NCBI GenBank assembly: GCA_009783445.1
Contig: WRFY01000125.1
Location: forward strand, 1 to 64,000
Direction: 5' to 3'
From: Candidatus Azobacteroides sp.
Lineage (GTDB): Bacteria; Bacteroidota; Bacteroidia; Bacteroidales; Azobacteroidaceae
Length of the DNA: 64,000 nt
Position numbers and translations under genes: made by a program. Below are positions 1-7,730 of this stretch, in pieces; the first letter of the stretch is position 1, and each line of letters starts with the position of its first letter. The notes below the pieces were generated by a model. It did no database searches. It saw nothing but the letters and a program-made list of their open reading frames with translations, and had not been told where the DNA came from.

Positions 1-104
1 GTTTGCTTTACTTACTTGATCGATAAATTTCCGATTCTATAATCTTCTGTAATGATAACGCAGAAAATCACAATTTAGTATTTAAAATCGTTAAAATTTT
101 ATTG

Positions 105-196
105 CCTAAATGTATATCCGAAGGAGGCGTTCTTTTTCTAACAAGAAAAGTAAAGAGAGGCGAGTAGTAACGTTTAGGACACCTCCTGTTTTTTTA
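105..196. other. Structured intergenic element, possible pseudoknot RNA or terminator
   Basis: Two interleaved complementary pairs are visible. CCTAAATG (105-112) matches CGTTTAGG (171-178), and AGGAGGCG (122-129) matches CACCTCCT (180-187) with one mismatch. Their order A-B-A'-B' is that of an H-type pseudoknot, with A' and B' separated by a single base. A weak AT-rich hairpin lies between them (132-150). On the plus strand the element ends in a run of T at 189-196, as an intrinsic terminator would. It may terminate an unseen gene to the left, the tolC-like gene from the right, or both. No promoter was recognised. The rest of 1-200 shows no gene. Confidence 0.35.
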
Positions 197-200
197 AGAA

Positions 201-1535
201 TTAATCTAAATAATCGGTTATTCGACCGCTGATCTGCAGGAGGGAAATCTCGCAGAGTTTCGTATCCAATTGCGCTTGAAACAAACGTTCTCCCGCTTCC
301 AGCAAACTATTTTGAGCTTCCCGCAATTCTATTCCAGATAGTTCGCCCAAGCGGTAACGTTCCATCGCAATCTCATAATTTTCGCGCGCCGCCTCTAAGT
401 TTTCCGCTTCCAAATTAGTCAACTCAATATTGTTGCGGTAAGCCATCCACATAGCGGATAAATTAGCTTTCAGAGCAAGCTCCAACTGTTTATATTCCCA
501 TTCGCGGTTTTGAATGGCTATGTTCGCATTTTTTTGTTCCCGCTTGCGGTTCATTCCGTCAAAGAGCGCATAGCCCAAGGTGAAACCATAGGTGAAACCC
601 CTGTTGTTTTGTCGTTCAACAGACGAATTTTTCGTATCGTAAGCATTCAGGGAGTAGCCATAAGCGGCATTCAAGCGCAAATAAGGATAATTGCGCGATT
701 GAAGCGCTTTCAAGTCCAACTCGCTGAGCATCTTATTTTTTTGGGAAAGCAACAAGTTGGAATTTGTTTCCAGCGTATTTTTCCACAACGAAGTTTCCTC
801 CAATCCCTTATCGGCAACAATCGTAGTATCGCTTACGTACAATTTTTGCGATACATCTTCCAACGCCATGATTTGATTCAGCGTAATAGCCGAAGTCTGA
901 ACAACTTCATACTGTTTAATCAAGCTCGAACTGTCGGCGTTGAAATCCACTCGCGCCTGCTGCAAATCCAGACGGGACATAGACCCCATATTGTAACGCG
1001 CTTCCACAATCCGCAACCGTTCTCTGGAAAGAGAAACCGCATACTTCAAGTTATTTAACCGCAAATTTTGCCTAACATAAGTATAATATCCTGAGGCAAG
1101 AGTAGAAATCAGGTCTTCAATGGCCAAACGAACGCTGATTTCTCCCATTTTCTGTAATTCTTTCAAACGGGCATAGTTCGTTTGCATGCTAAAACCGTCG
1201 AAAACAGTCCAATTCAGATTTAAACCCAGAGTCGCTCCCTGATTGAAAATGCTGGAATAATGAACTTCCGTTTGATCCGCCATTTTTTGACCTATATTTG
1301 TGATCGAACCATTATACCCCGCTTGAACGTCCAGATTCGGAAGCATACCGGCATTGCCCCGCGTAACATTGTTGTCGGCAATCTGCTGTTCGTTGCGAAC
1401 AATACGAATATCGTAATTGTGTTCCAAACCGACGGCCAAAACTCGTTTTAAATCATAAATCTCCTGCGCTTCAACAGACAAGAGAAAAAATGAAAAAAAA
1501 ACAAGTATCCCTATCTTTTGTCCTCTTTTTTTCAT
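201..1535 (-). CDS. TolC-like outer membrane efflux protein
   Basis: Outer membrane efflux protein (OEP/TolC family), which normally forms the outer-membrane and periplasmic channel of an RND, ABC or MFS export pump. About 444 residues from the chosen start, the usual family size, with the long helical stretches and two similar halves typical of OEP repeats. The chosen start gives a textbook signal peptide: MKKRGQK, then a hydrophobic run ending SVEA-Q. In-frame ATGs at 1562 and 1580 add a basic extension, but a TAnnTTTG-type -7 box at 1594-1601 would put transcription start near 1587 and favours 1535. It follows nadK by about 150 bp on the same strand. No membrane-fusion or pump gene is nearby, so substrate and partner are unknown. 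Confidence 0.85.
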   Translation of the reverse strand: MKKRGQKIGILVFFSFFLLSVEAQEIYDLKRVLAVGLEHNYDIRIVRNEQQIADNNVTRGNAGMLPNLDVQAGYNGSITNIGQKMADQTEVHYSSIFNQGATLGLNLNWTVFDGFSMQTNYARLKELQKMGEISVRLAIEDLISTLASGYYTYVRQNLRLNNLKYAVSLSRERLRIVEARYNMGSMSRLDLQQARVDFNADSSSLIKQYEVVQTSAITLNQIMALEDVSQKLYVSDTTIVADKGLEETSLWKNTLETNSNLLLSQKNKMLSELDLKALQSRNYPYLRLNAAYGYSLNAYDTKNSSVERQNNRGFTYGFTLGYALFDGMNRKREQKNANIAIQNREWEYKQLELALKANLSAMWMAYRNNIELTNLEAENLEAARENYEIAMERYRLGELSGIELREAQNSLLEAGERLFQAQLDTKLCEISLLQISGRITDYLD

Positions 1536-1688
1536 CCTACAACGAATGCCTGTGAACTTCATATTTTTTATTTTCTTCATGATTTTATTTTCACAAAAAT
1601 AAAATTTAAATTTAAAATGACATTCAATCTGGCGATAATTTTTGGATTTATTCGTCAAAGGTTGTCAAAATCAGGAAAGATACGCTAT

Positions 1689-2591
1689 TTACTTTTCGTG
1701 TTCTCTTGCATCTGCTCCCCAGAATAATTTTTTTCGCAAAGTTTCGTAAAAATTCTGGCAAAAGCGTTTCACAACCGGAATGGTAAAATCGGCTTTTTGT
1801 ATGTATAATTCACTGCCTGAAGGGAAAACTTCCGATCGTCCATCTAAGGAAACCAGAAAATTCTTGCTCCTTGATTCGATCCTGAACCGTATTTTATAGT
1901 CTTCGGGAATGACAAGGGGACGCATATTGAGCGAATGAGATGCCACCGGACTCAAAACAAAGTTTTTGGATTGCGGAATAATAATGGGGCCGTTCACGCT
2001 CAGGTTGTATGCTGTCGATCCGGTAGGCGTGGCCAACAATAAACCATCAGACAGGTATTCGGTCAAAAACTCATCATTCAAATAAGTAAGAATAGAAATC
2101 ATCGAAGAAGTATCCCGTTTGAGTGCAGCAATTTCATTCAAGGCATAATTGTATGGATCGTGAAAATGGCAGGAAGATTCCAATTGCAAAAGGCTTCTTT
2201 CTTCCAAACGGTATTCCCCCTTGAAAATCTCGTCCAAGGTCTCGATGATTTCAGAGGCATTGGTATCGGCTAAAAAGCCCAACCGACCGATATTGATTCC
2301 CAAAATGGGTATATTCTGACGCCCGACCCAAGCGGCCGTTCTGAGAAAAGTTCCGTCTCCTCCCAAACTGAAAACCATATCCAAAGGAAAAGGCATTTCG
2401 GTAATCATTCCTTCTATCGAAGGAGTAAAGGCAAACGTTTTGAAAAGATAATGATAAAAATATTGTTCAACCCATACCTCAGTTCCCCGTTTTTGCAAAT
2501 AATCGAATATATCTCGGATAAAATTTTGTTTTCCAGCCTGATAATCGTTTCCGAAAATTCCAATCGTTTTCAATTTTTCTGAAAAAACCAT
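1689..2591 (-). CDS. nadK: NAD kinase
   Basis: Phosphorylates NAD to NADP in the cytoplasm. The 300-residue protein has the hallmark GGDGT motif at residues 77-81, the NE pair at 152-153 and TGSTAY at 190-195, which together form the nucleotide and NAD sites of the NadK/PpnK family. Length is normal for bacterial NAD kinases. It starts 4 bp after the CBS-domain gene ends, so the two are very probably co-transcribed. Confident call. Confidence 0.95.
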   Translation of the reverse strand: MVFSEKLKTIGIFGNDYQAGKQNFIRDIFDYLQKRGTEVWVEQYFYHYLFKTFAFTPSIEGMITEMPFPLDMVFSLGGDGTFLRTAAWVGRQNIPILGINIGRLGFLADTNASEIIETLDEIFKGEYRLEERSLLQLESSCHFHDPYNYALNEIAALKRDTSSMISILTYLNDEFLTEYLSDGLLLATPTGSTAYNLSVNGPIIIPQSKNFVLSPVASHSLNMRPLVIPEDYKIRFRIESRSKNFLVSLDGRSEVFPSGSELYIQKADFTIPVVKRFCQNFYETLRKKLFWGADAREHEK

Positions 2592-2595
2592 GCCT

Positions 2596-3255
2596 TTACA
2601 ATTCCAGATAAAACATTAATTCATTCAGCCGGTTATGCAACGTTTCATCGGTAACTTTTTGTTTTTGAGCAAAGTGAATTACCTTGTAATCGAAACGTTC
2701 CAGGCTTCTCACGACGTTGCTTGCATCTTCCGAATCAATAATCAATATCAGAATGAATTTGCCCGAGGATTCTTCCACATAAGAAAAAACGTTCAATACG
2801 CAAGCACGATTCTGTTCGGCTAAATGAATGATTTGTGATAACGAATAATCTGAACTGTTCAATTCGAGGATAATAAAAGCGCCGCCTCGCCCCATATTGC
2901 AAAGCTCGCTCATTTTTTCAATCAAAATATCCGAAGTCACAGCGCCCAAATAGTCGCCCGTTGCATTCACCACCGGCAATACGTCAATTCGGTTTTTGTT
3001 CATTATCTGCAAAACTTCCAAGACCATCGTTTGTTCGTTGGCAAAAGGAGCATAAGTACTAAGATTTTCAATCTTATCTGCCTGATTTTCCATGCTTGAA
3101 ACATCATTTTCCGAAAGCAAAAAAACATATTTGCCCTTCTCTACTACCGGAAGATGTTGTCTTTTGCATGCTTCCATTTGCAAAAGAGAAAAAGCGCCCG
3201 TATCTTGTAAGTTTAAAACGGGAATTTTGCTTGTTAAGAAATCTTTGCTAAACAT
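2596..3255 (-). CDS. CBS-domain protein with ACT-like C-terminus
   Basis: A 219-residue soluble protein. Residues 1-60 and about 70-125 look like a tandem CBS (Bateman) module, with the typical hydrophobic-x-V-V patterns (LPVV, VLPVVNATGDYLGAV). Residues about 125-205 resemble an ACT-like regulatory fold (GGAFIILEL, then alternating beta and alpha segments). CBS modules usually bind adenosine nucleotides. Immediately upstream of nadK, so a regulatory link to nucleotide or NADP status is attractive but inferred. Expressed from the divergent promoter region at 3282-3321. Confidence 0.75.
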   Translation of the reverse strand: MFSKDFLTSKIPVLNLQDTGAFSLLQMEACKRQHLPVVEKGKYVFLLSENDVSSMENQADKIENLSTYAPFANEQTMVLEVLQIMNKNRIDVLPVVNATGDYLGAVTSDILIEKMSELCNMGRGGAFIILELNSSDYSLSQIIHLAEQNRACVLNVFSYVEESSGKFILILIIDSEDASNVVRSLERFDYKVIHFAQKQKVTDETLHNRLNELMFYLEL

Positions 3256-3281
3256 TCTTTTATTATTAAAACAAAATAAAT

Positions 3282-3321
3282 TACTTTTGTATGATTATTT
3301 ATGTAATCACATACAAAATTA
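3282..3321. promoter_or_regulatory. Mirror-image divergent promoters with 9-bp inverted repeat
   Basis: A plus-strand -7 box TACTTTTG (3282-3289) and a minus-strand -7 box TAATTTTG (3321-3314) face each other. They are embedded in a perfect inverted repeat, TTTTGTATG at 3285-3293 and CATACAAAA at 3310-3318. Predicted start sites fall inside the repeat, about 10 bp apart. The promoters would drive the CBS-nadK-tolC genes leftward and exbB-exbD-tonB rightward. No good TTTG -33 element is present at the usual spacing on either side. Confidence 0.5.
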
Positions 3322-3376
3322 GTCATTATATCTGTAATTTAAAAGTAAAGAAAGAACGAATTAAGCATTAAATTTT

Positions 3377-4081
3377 ATGAATATATTGTTTTTCATTCAG
3401 GAGGGTCTTGCAAGCGGAGGTGCAAATACAGGGGAGTTGATTGCTCAGGAAACAATAAAGAGGATGAATATCTTTGAATTGGCCATTAAAGGCGGATGGG
3501 TAATGATTCCCATTGTTCTTTTATTTTTTATTGCCGTAGGCGTTTTTGTGGAACGGATTTTAGTCATCAACCAAGCGGCCAAAGAAGACGATTATTTTAT
3601 GGAGCGGATCAAGGATTATATCCACGACGGAAATATTAAATCAGCTGAAAAACTCTGCCAGACAACGAATACGCCTTATGCGCGAATGATTGAAAAAGGA
3701 ATTCAACGTTTGGGACGTCCCATGAACGATATCTTAACGGCCATTGAAAATGTAGGCAATATCGAAGTAGCCAAACTGGAAAAAGGATTTCCATGGGTAG
3801 CTACCACTGCCGCATTGGCGCCTATGCTGGGTTTTTTTGGAACGGTCACCGGCATGGTACGGGCTTTTTTCGATATGGCCAACGCCGGAAGCAACGTAGA
3901 TATAACTCTATTATCTTCAGGAATTTACGAAGCGCTGGTGACAACAGTGGCTGGTCTTGCGGTAGGAATTCCCATCCTGTTTGCTTACAATTATCTGGTG
4001 GCTAAAGTAGATGGCGTGGTCGCCCAAATGGAAACCAGCACCATGGATTTTATGGATTTGTTGAACGAACCCACTAAATAA
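3377..4081 (+). CDS. exbB: MotA/TolQ/ExbB proton channel family protein
   Basis: Inner-membrane proton channel subunit that, with ExbD, uses the proton motive force to energise TonB. 234 residues with three hydrophobic segments, near 37-58, 140-162 and 185-208; the conserved core KGFPWVATTAALAPMLGFFG and the following TVTGMV are typical of ExbB/TolQ. The N-terminus is predicted to be short and extracytoplasmic. First gene of an operon with exbD (11 bp gap) and tonB (2 bp gap). ExbB and TolQ cannot be separated by sequence alone; the tonB neighbour favours ExbB. Confidence 0.9.
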   Translation: MNILFFIQEGLASGGANTGELIAQETIKRMNIFELAIKGGWVMIPIVLLFFIAVGVFVERILVINQAAKEDDYFMERIKDYIHDGNIKSAEKLCQTTNTPYARMIEKGIQRLGRPMNDILTAIENVGNIEVAKLEKGFPWVATTAALAPMLGFFGTVTGMVRAFFDMANAGSNVDITLLSSGIYEALVTTVAGLAVGIPILFAYNYLVAKVDGVVAQMETSTMDFMDLLNEPTK

Positions 4082-4092
4082 TTGGTAAACTA

Positions 4093-4500
4093 ATGGCAAT
4101 CAAAAGAAGAAGAAAAGTGTGTGCAGAATTCAACATGGCCTCCATGACGGACATGATTTTTTTGTTGCTCATTTTTTTCATGATAACCTCTACGGTTGTA
4201 ACCCCCAATGCGATTAAGGTTGTTTTACCTCAAAGCACTCAGCAAACGTCCGCAAAACCGCTTTCGCGAGTGACAATCGACAAGAACTTGAATTATTATG
4301 TGGCCTATGGCAGTCAAAAGGAAAAACAAGTTGGATTCAATGAAATTGTTCCCTTTTTAAGAGACTGCTACAATCAAAATCAGGAAATGTATGTGGCTCT
4401 GTATGCCGATGAAACAATTCCGTATGCAGAAGTAGTAAAAATAGTGGATATAGTGAATCAAAACAATTTCAAAATGATTTTGGTAACTCGTCCCCGTTAA
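4093..4500 (+). CDS. exbD: Biopolymer transport protein ExbD/TolR family
   Basis: 135-residue partner of the ExbB channel. It has a short basic cytoplasmic N-terminus (AIKRRRK), one transmembrane helix about residues 17-38 carrying the family aspartate (SMTDMIFLLLIFFMI), and a small periplasmic domain. That aspartate is the proton-binding residue in ExbD/TolR. Normal length. Located between exbB and tonB with very short gaps, which supports a complete TonB motor unit. Confidence 0.92.
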   Translation: MAIKRRRKVCAEFNMASMTDMIFLLLIFFMITSTVVTPNAIKVVLPQSTQQTSAKPLSRVTIDKNLNYYVAYGSQKEKQVGFNEIVPFLRDCYNQNQEMYVALYADETIPYAEVVKIVDIVNQNNFKMILVTRPR

Positions 4501-4502
4501 TT

Positions 4503-5297
4503 ATGAAAATTACAAAAGAACAACTATTCGGATTCGCGTTTTCAAGCATTCTCTGTTTGATTATTGCTTTTATTCTTTCCGTTATTTTCCTGCAAACAAA
4601 AATGCGAACGGAAGAAGAAGGCGTTTTGGTCAGTGTTGGGAATGTAAACTGGGCCAACGGTACGTTTACGCCGCAAGCCAAGGAATCGACGCCTGAAGTT
4701 GTTCCTGAAAAAACAACTCCAGAGGTAAAGCCGAATAAACCGGCGGCGCCTCCTGTGATTACGCAAAAAGATGAACCAAGCGTAGCAGTGAAAACTTCGG
4801 AAAAAAAATCTGATAAGGAACGGATAGCAGAAGAACAAAAAAAAGCTTCCGAACGGAAACGTGTTGAAGAGCAACGTCAAAGAGAAGCAATTAATCGCCA
4901 AATGGAAGGCGCTTTCGGGACAAAGGATGGCCAGGGAAGCAGCAGAGGAACGGCCGCATCAGGCTCTGGAACACAAGGAAGTCCTCAAGGCCGGGCGCCG
5001 GTAGGTTCTTATGTTGGATTTGGAGACAGTTTCGATTTAGCAGGAAGAAGCTTGGGCGAAGGAGGTCTGCAACGTCCAGCGTATATCGTTCAAGAAGAGG
5101 GAACAATTGTGACGGAAATTACGGTGGATCCACAAGGAAATGTGATCAAAGCAGAAATCCGTTTGACGGGAACAAACACAGATAATGCAAGCATGCGTAA
5201 ATCGGTTATTGAAGCAGCTAAAAAAACAAAATTCAATGCGATTAATGGTACGCAAAATCAAATAGGAACGATTACCTATCGTTTTTCGTTAAAGTAA
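4503..5297 (+). CDS. tonB: TonB-like energy transducer
   Basis: 264-residue transperiplasmic protein that would link the ExbBD motor to TonB-dependent receptors. One N-terminal transmembrane helix (about 10-30) is followed by a Pro/Lys-rich stretch (60-90), a highly charged Lys/Glu/Arg helix (95-135), a Gly/Ser-rich linker, and a C-terminal TonB-type domain from about 190 (TVDPQGNVIKAEI to the end). The long charged helix also recalls TolA, so a Tol-type role is a lesser alternative. Third gene of the exbB-exbD-tonB operon. Confidence 0.85.
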   Translation: MKITKEQLFGFAFSSILCLIIAFILSVIFLQTKMRTEEEGVLVSVGNVNWANGTFTPQAKESTPEVVPEKTTPEVKPNKPAAPPVITQKDEPSVAVKTSEKKSDKERIAEEQKKASERKRVEEQRQREAINRQMEGAFGTKDGQGSSRGTAASGSGTQGSPQGRAPVGSYVGFGDSFDLAGRSLGEGGLQRPAYIVQEEGTIVTEITVDPQGNVIKAEIRLTGTNTDNASMRKSVIEAAKKTKFNAINGTQNQIGTITYRFSLK

Positions 5298-5330
5298 CAG
5301 AACAAAAATCATTTATCATTTCGTAAATTT

Positions 5331-5876
5331 ATGGAAGTATATCTTTTTTTAGCAGAAGGTTTTGAAGAAACTGAAGCCGTTGGCGCCATTGACGTTTTGC
5401 GCAGAGGCGGATTAAATGTGACTAGCGTTTCGATAAGCGGCAGTTATCAAGTAACGGGGGCTCACAACATTCCAATTGTGGCTGATCGTTTGTTTAACGA
5501 TACCGTCTTTTCCAAAGGTAAAGCTTTAGTGTTGCCGGGAGGAATACCGGGTGCGACTAACTTGAATGCCCACGAAGGATTGAAAACCTTAATTAAGCAA
5601 TATTACGCCGAAAATAAAACTATAGCGGCTATTTGTGCCGCTCCTTTGGTTTTAGGCGGTTTGAATTTATTGCAAGGCAAAAAAGCGACAGTTTATCCGG
5701 GTTTTGAAGACCACTTGAAAGGAGCGACTGTTGTAAGCGACAAAATAGTGAAGGATGGAAATATCATTACCGCGAAAGGTCCGGGATGGGTGTTTGATTT
5801 TGCCTTGGCTATCGTTGCCGAATTGAAAGGCCGGGAAAAAGCCGATGAAGCGGCGGCCGGATTGTTATTGAAATAA
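5331..5876 (+). CDS. DJ-1/PfpI family protein
   Basis: 181-residue cytoplasmic protein of the DJ-1/YajL branch. The conserved glutamate (E15 in EGFEETEA) and nucleophilic cysteine (C102 in AAICAAP) are both present, as is the LPGG segment. Members have been linked to oxidative-stress protection and to a debated glyoxalase or deglycase activity. It begins 33 bp after tonB on the same strand, so it is probably in the same transcript, which ends at the hairpin at 5881-5955. Confidence 0.88.
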   Translation: MEVYLFLAEGFEETEAVGAIDVLRRGGLNVTSVSISGSYQVTGAHNIPIVADRLFNDTVFSKGKALVLPGGIPGATNLNAHEGLKTLIKQYYAENKTIAAICAAPLVLGGLNLLQGKKATVYPGFEDHLKGATVVSDKIVKDGNIITAKGPGWVFDFALAIVAELKGREKADEAAAGLLLK

Positions 5877-5880
5877 GAGC

Positions 5881-5955
5881 GCAGATGACGCGGATAAAAC
5901 GGATAATATGGATTTTTATACTATCCGCGCTTATATGCTTATCCGCGTCATCTGC
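5881..5955. repeat. Hairpin repeat, copy 1 (GCAGATGACGCGGATAA arms)
   Basis: Perfect 17-bp inverted repeat: GCAGATGACGCGGATAA at 5881-5897 and its reverse complement at 5939-5955, with a second nested complementarity (CGGATA with TATCCG). It sits between the convergent DJ-1 gene and the coiled-coil gene and could stop transcription from both sides. Related sequence occurs at 23210-23249 and 33889-33957, so this is a dispersed family rather than a unique terminator. Confidence 0.7.
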
Positions 5956-5965
5956 ATTCCATGAT

Positions 5966-6841
5966 CTATTTATCTATTTTGAACGATTTTTTTCCAATTA
6001 AATTTCCGTCGGCAAAAATATCCACACGGTAAGTTCCCGGATAAAGAAATTCTTCAATTTTCCAATAGATGCTTACGGGTATTTCTTCCCCCGTATATTC
6101 GATGGTGCGTTTGGCTGAATAGTTGATTTTTTTGTTTTCGTATGCAAAGACATCGCCTTGATTTTTGACCAACACCTCGTCATCGGGTTTTTGAATGCGG
6201 ATATAGATGGTCTTTTCGCCACGTTGAGCCGTAATATTTTGATTGATAGTGAACTGAACTTCCAATTGATCCATTTTTTTGATTTTGTCCGTCGATTTAT
6301 TTTTATTCGTAAGACCTCGAACATTGACATTGCTCGCATTCAATTTGGAAGCAATTTGAACCGTTTCGATTAATTGTTCTTTTTCATGAGTCAATTGAGT
6401 AACGCTCCGTGTAGCCGCGTGAAATCGTGCCGTGACCTGTTTGTTTTCCTGTTCCAATTGCTGATTCAAACGATTCAAAGAATCTACTTGTACCACATAT
6501 TCACGCAAGACGGCACGCAAAGATTCCAGCTCCTTTTTAAGTTCGCTGATTCGCTTAGCATCAGTAGCTTTCACTGTTCGAAGTTCTTCTTGCAGGCGCT
6601 GAACCTTCAGTTGCTCGCTTTCCAATTGAGCAATCAACGAATCGTTATTCACCTCAAGTTTGAAGCCTTCATATTGAATAGAGAGCTCGTTGTAATCGTC
6701 CGCTAATTCCTCCTTAAACAATTCCGACTGTTGAACTAAAATCTCTAACTGTTCCTTTTGCCGAACAATATAGAAAACGGCTCCAGCGATTAGCAACAAT
6801 AATAAAACTACAATACTGATCCAAATTATCTTACTTTTCAT
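5966..6841 (-). CDS. Membrane-anchored coiled-coil protein of unknown function
   Basis: 291 residues from the chosen ATG, which directly precedes MKSKIIWISIVVLLLLL, a single N-terminal membrane anchor (about 5-23). Residues about 27-165 are a charged coiled coil rich in Glu, Gln and Leu; about 190-291 look like a beta-rich domain (many alternating hydrophobic residues, GEKTIYIRI, YPGTYRVDIFADG). The topology suggests a periplasmic rod with a globular tip. An upstream in-frame ATG at 6925 adds 28 residues that look like translated leader. No family was recognised. Confidence 0.7.
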   Translation of the reverse strand: MKSKIIWISIVVLLLLLIAGAVFYIVRQKEQLEILVQQSELFKEELADDYNELSIQYEGFKLEVNNDSLIAQLESEQLKVQRLQEELRTVKATDAKRISELKKELESLRAVLREYVVQVDSLNRLNQQLEQENKQVTARFHAATRSVTQLTHEKEQLIETVQIASKLNASNVNVRGLTNKNKSTDKIKKMDQLEVQFTINQNITAQRGEKTIYIRIQKPDDEVLVKNQGDVFAYENKKINYSAKRTIEYTGEEIPVSIYWKIEEFLYPGTYRVDIFADGNLIGKKSFKIDK

Positions 6842-6921
6842 ATCTTCCGAATAAAAATTGAATGAAGTTGTGCAAATATAAGAATTTTTGACTAAATAAT
6901 TTGTGCAGAATTTGGAAAAAT

Positions 6922-7192
6922 TCATACAGAATAACAGTCTCCGAACTCTCTTGTCAAAATGATCACCCCAAGTACTATTAAAATTACGCCCGCAAATTTA
7001 GTAATTGTTAACGTTTCATTTAAGAAAACAGAACCTAAAATCAAGGTAAAAATATAGCCTAAGCTTACTAACGGATAAGCTCGGCTTAATTCCATTCGAG
7101 ATAAAACATAAAACCATAAAAGTAGGCTGAAGCCATTTTTGAAAAAATATTGTGCCAAGCGCTATGCTTATCAATGCTGCTATATAGTCCAT
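6922..7192 (-). pseudogene. Decayed small multidrug-resistance/EamA-like transporter
   Basis: The open part (about 6922-7158) encodes two or three helices typical of DMT/SMR-type proteins (LLLWFYVLSRMELSRAYP, then VSLGYIFTLILGSVFLNE). An ATG at 7192 opens a matching first helix, MDYIAALISIALGT, but in a different frame, so a frameshift lies near 7147-7157. The Q-Y-F-F-K-N-G segment that should end helix one also runs directly into helix three, implying an internal loss of roughly 100 bp. Two lesions make a working protein unlikely. The only start in the open frame is TTG at 7158. Confidence 0.6.
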
Positions 7193-7253
7193 TTTATTCT
7201 ATCTTTATTCTTTGAATTTGTCGTAATATCCTTCATTGGCCATTTCATTTTCA

Positions 7254-7724
7254 TTACCTGTTTATTTTTTCCTGAACGAGCTTGAAAAGTTCCAAATATT
7301 CCGATTTGTTTTTCATCCAAATTCTCTCAATAAATATTTCTCTGATATAACCATTCCTTTCATCAGTGGCGATATAGATGGCTCCTCCATACAGACTGAA
7401 TATCGAATTGTAATCTGACAGTATTTTTAAGACATTTATATCGACATAGTAAATGGTATAGTAGTAGCTTGTGCTAAATATATCTGGAATGAATATCCGA
7501 TTTTCTTCCAATCGAATGTATTTGGGCTTGATGTTCGTTATAAAAATATATCCTATGATAGCACAGAGAGAAAAAAGCAAAGCAAAAAGAAAAAAACAAA
7601 TTATTTTTACCCATAAACTTACAGTGGATACAAAAAGCATTCTTACGAAAAAATAACAGCAAATTAATAGTCCGAGAATCGAAATTAAATTGATAATCGG
7701 AGATTTATAGCGATACGATTTCAT
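7254..7724 (-). CDS. Small membrane protein of unknown function
   Basis: 156 residues. Two hydrophobic helices near 12-32 and 37-60, then a soluble region of about 90 residues with alternating beta-like pattern (PKYIRLEENRIFIPD, GGAIYIATDERNGY). The arrangement recalls small bacterial proteins with two helices followed by a PH-like domain, but I cannot assign a family. Its start lies 7 bp downstream of the stop of the TonB-dependent receptor gene on the same strand, so co-expression is likely. Confidence 0.6.
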   Translation of the reverse strand: MKSYRYKSPIINLISILGLLICCYFFVRMLFVSTVSLWVKIICFFLFALLFSLCAIIGYIFITNIKPKYIRLEENRIFIPDIFSTSYYYTIYYVDINVLKILSDYNSIFSLYGGAIYIATDERNGYIREIFIERIWMKNKSEYLELFKLVQEKINR

Positions 7725-7730
7725 ATTATA

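Noticed and set aside
510-1058. Long plus-strand open frame of 182 codons opposite the tolC-like gene
   Set aside because: Antisense shadow of a well-supported gene; no family resemblance, signal or promoter.
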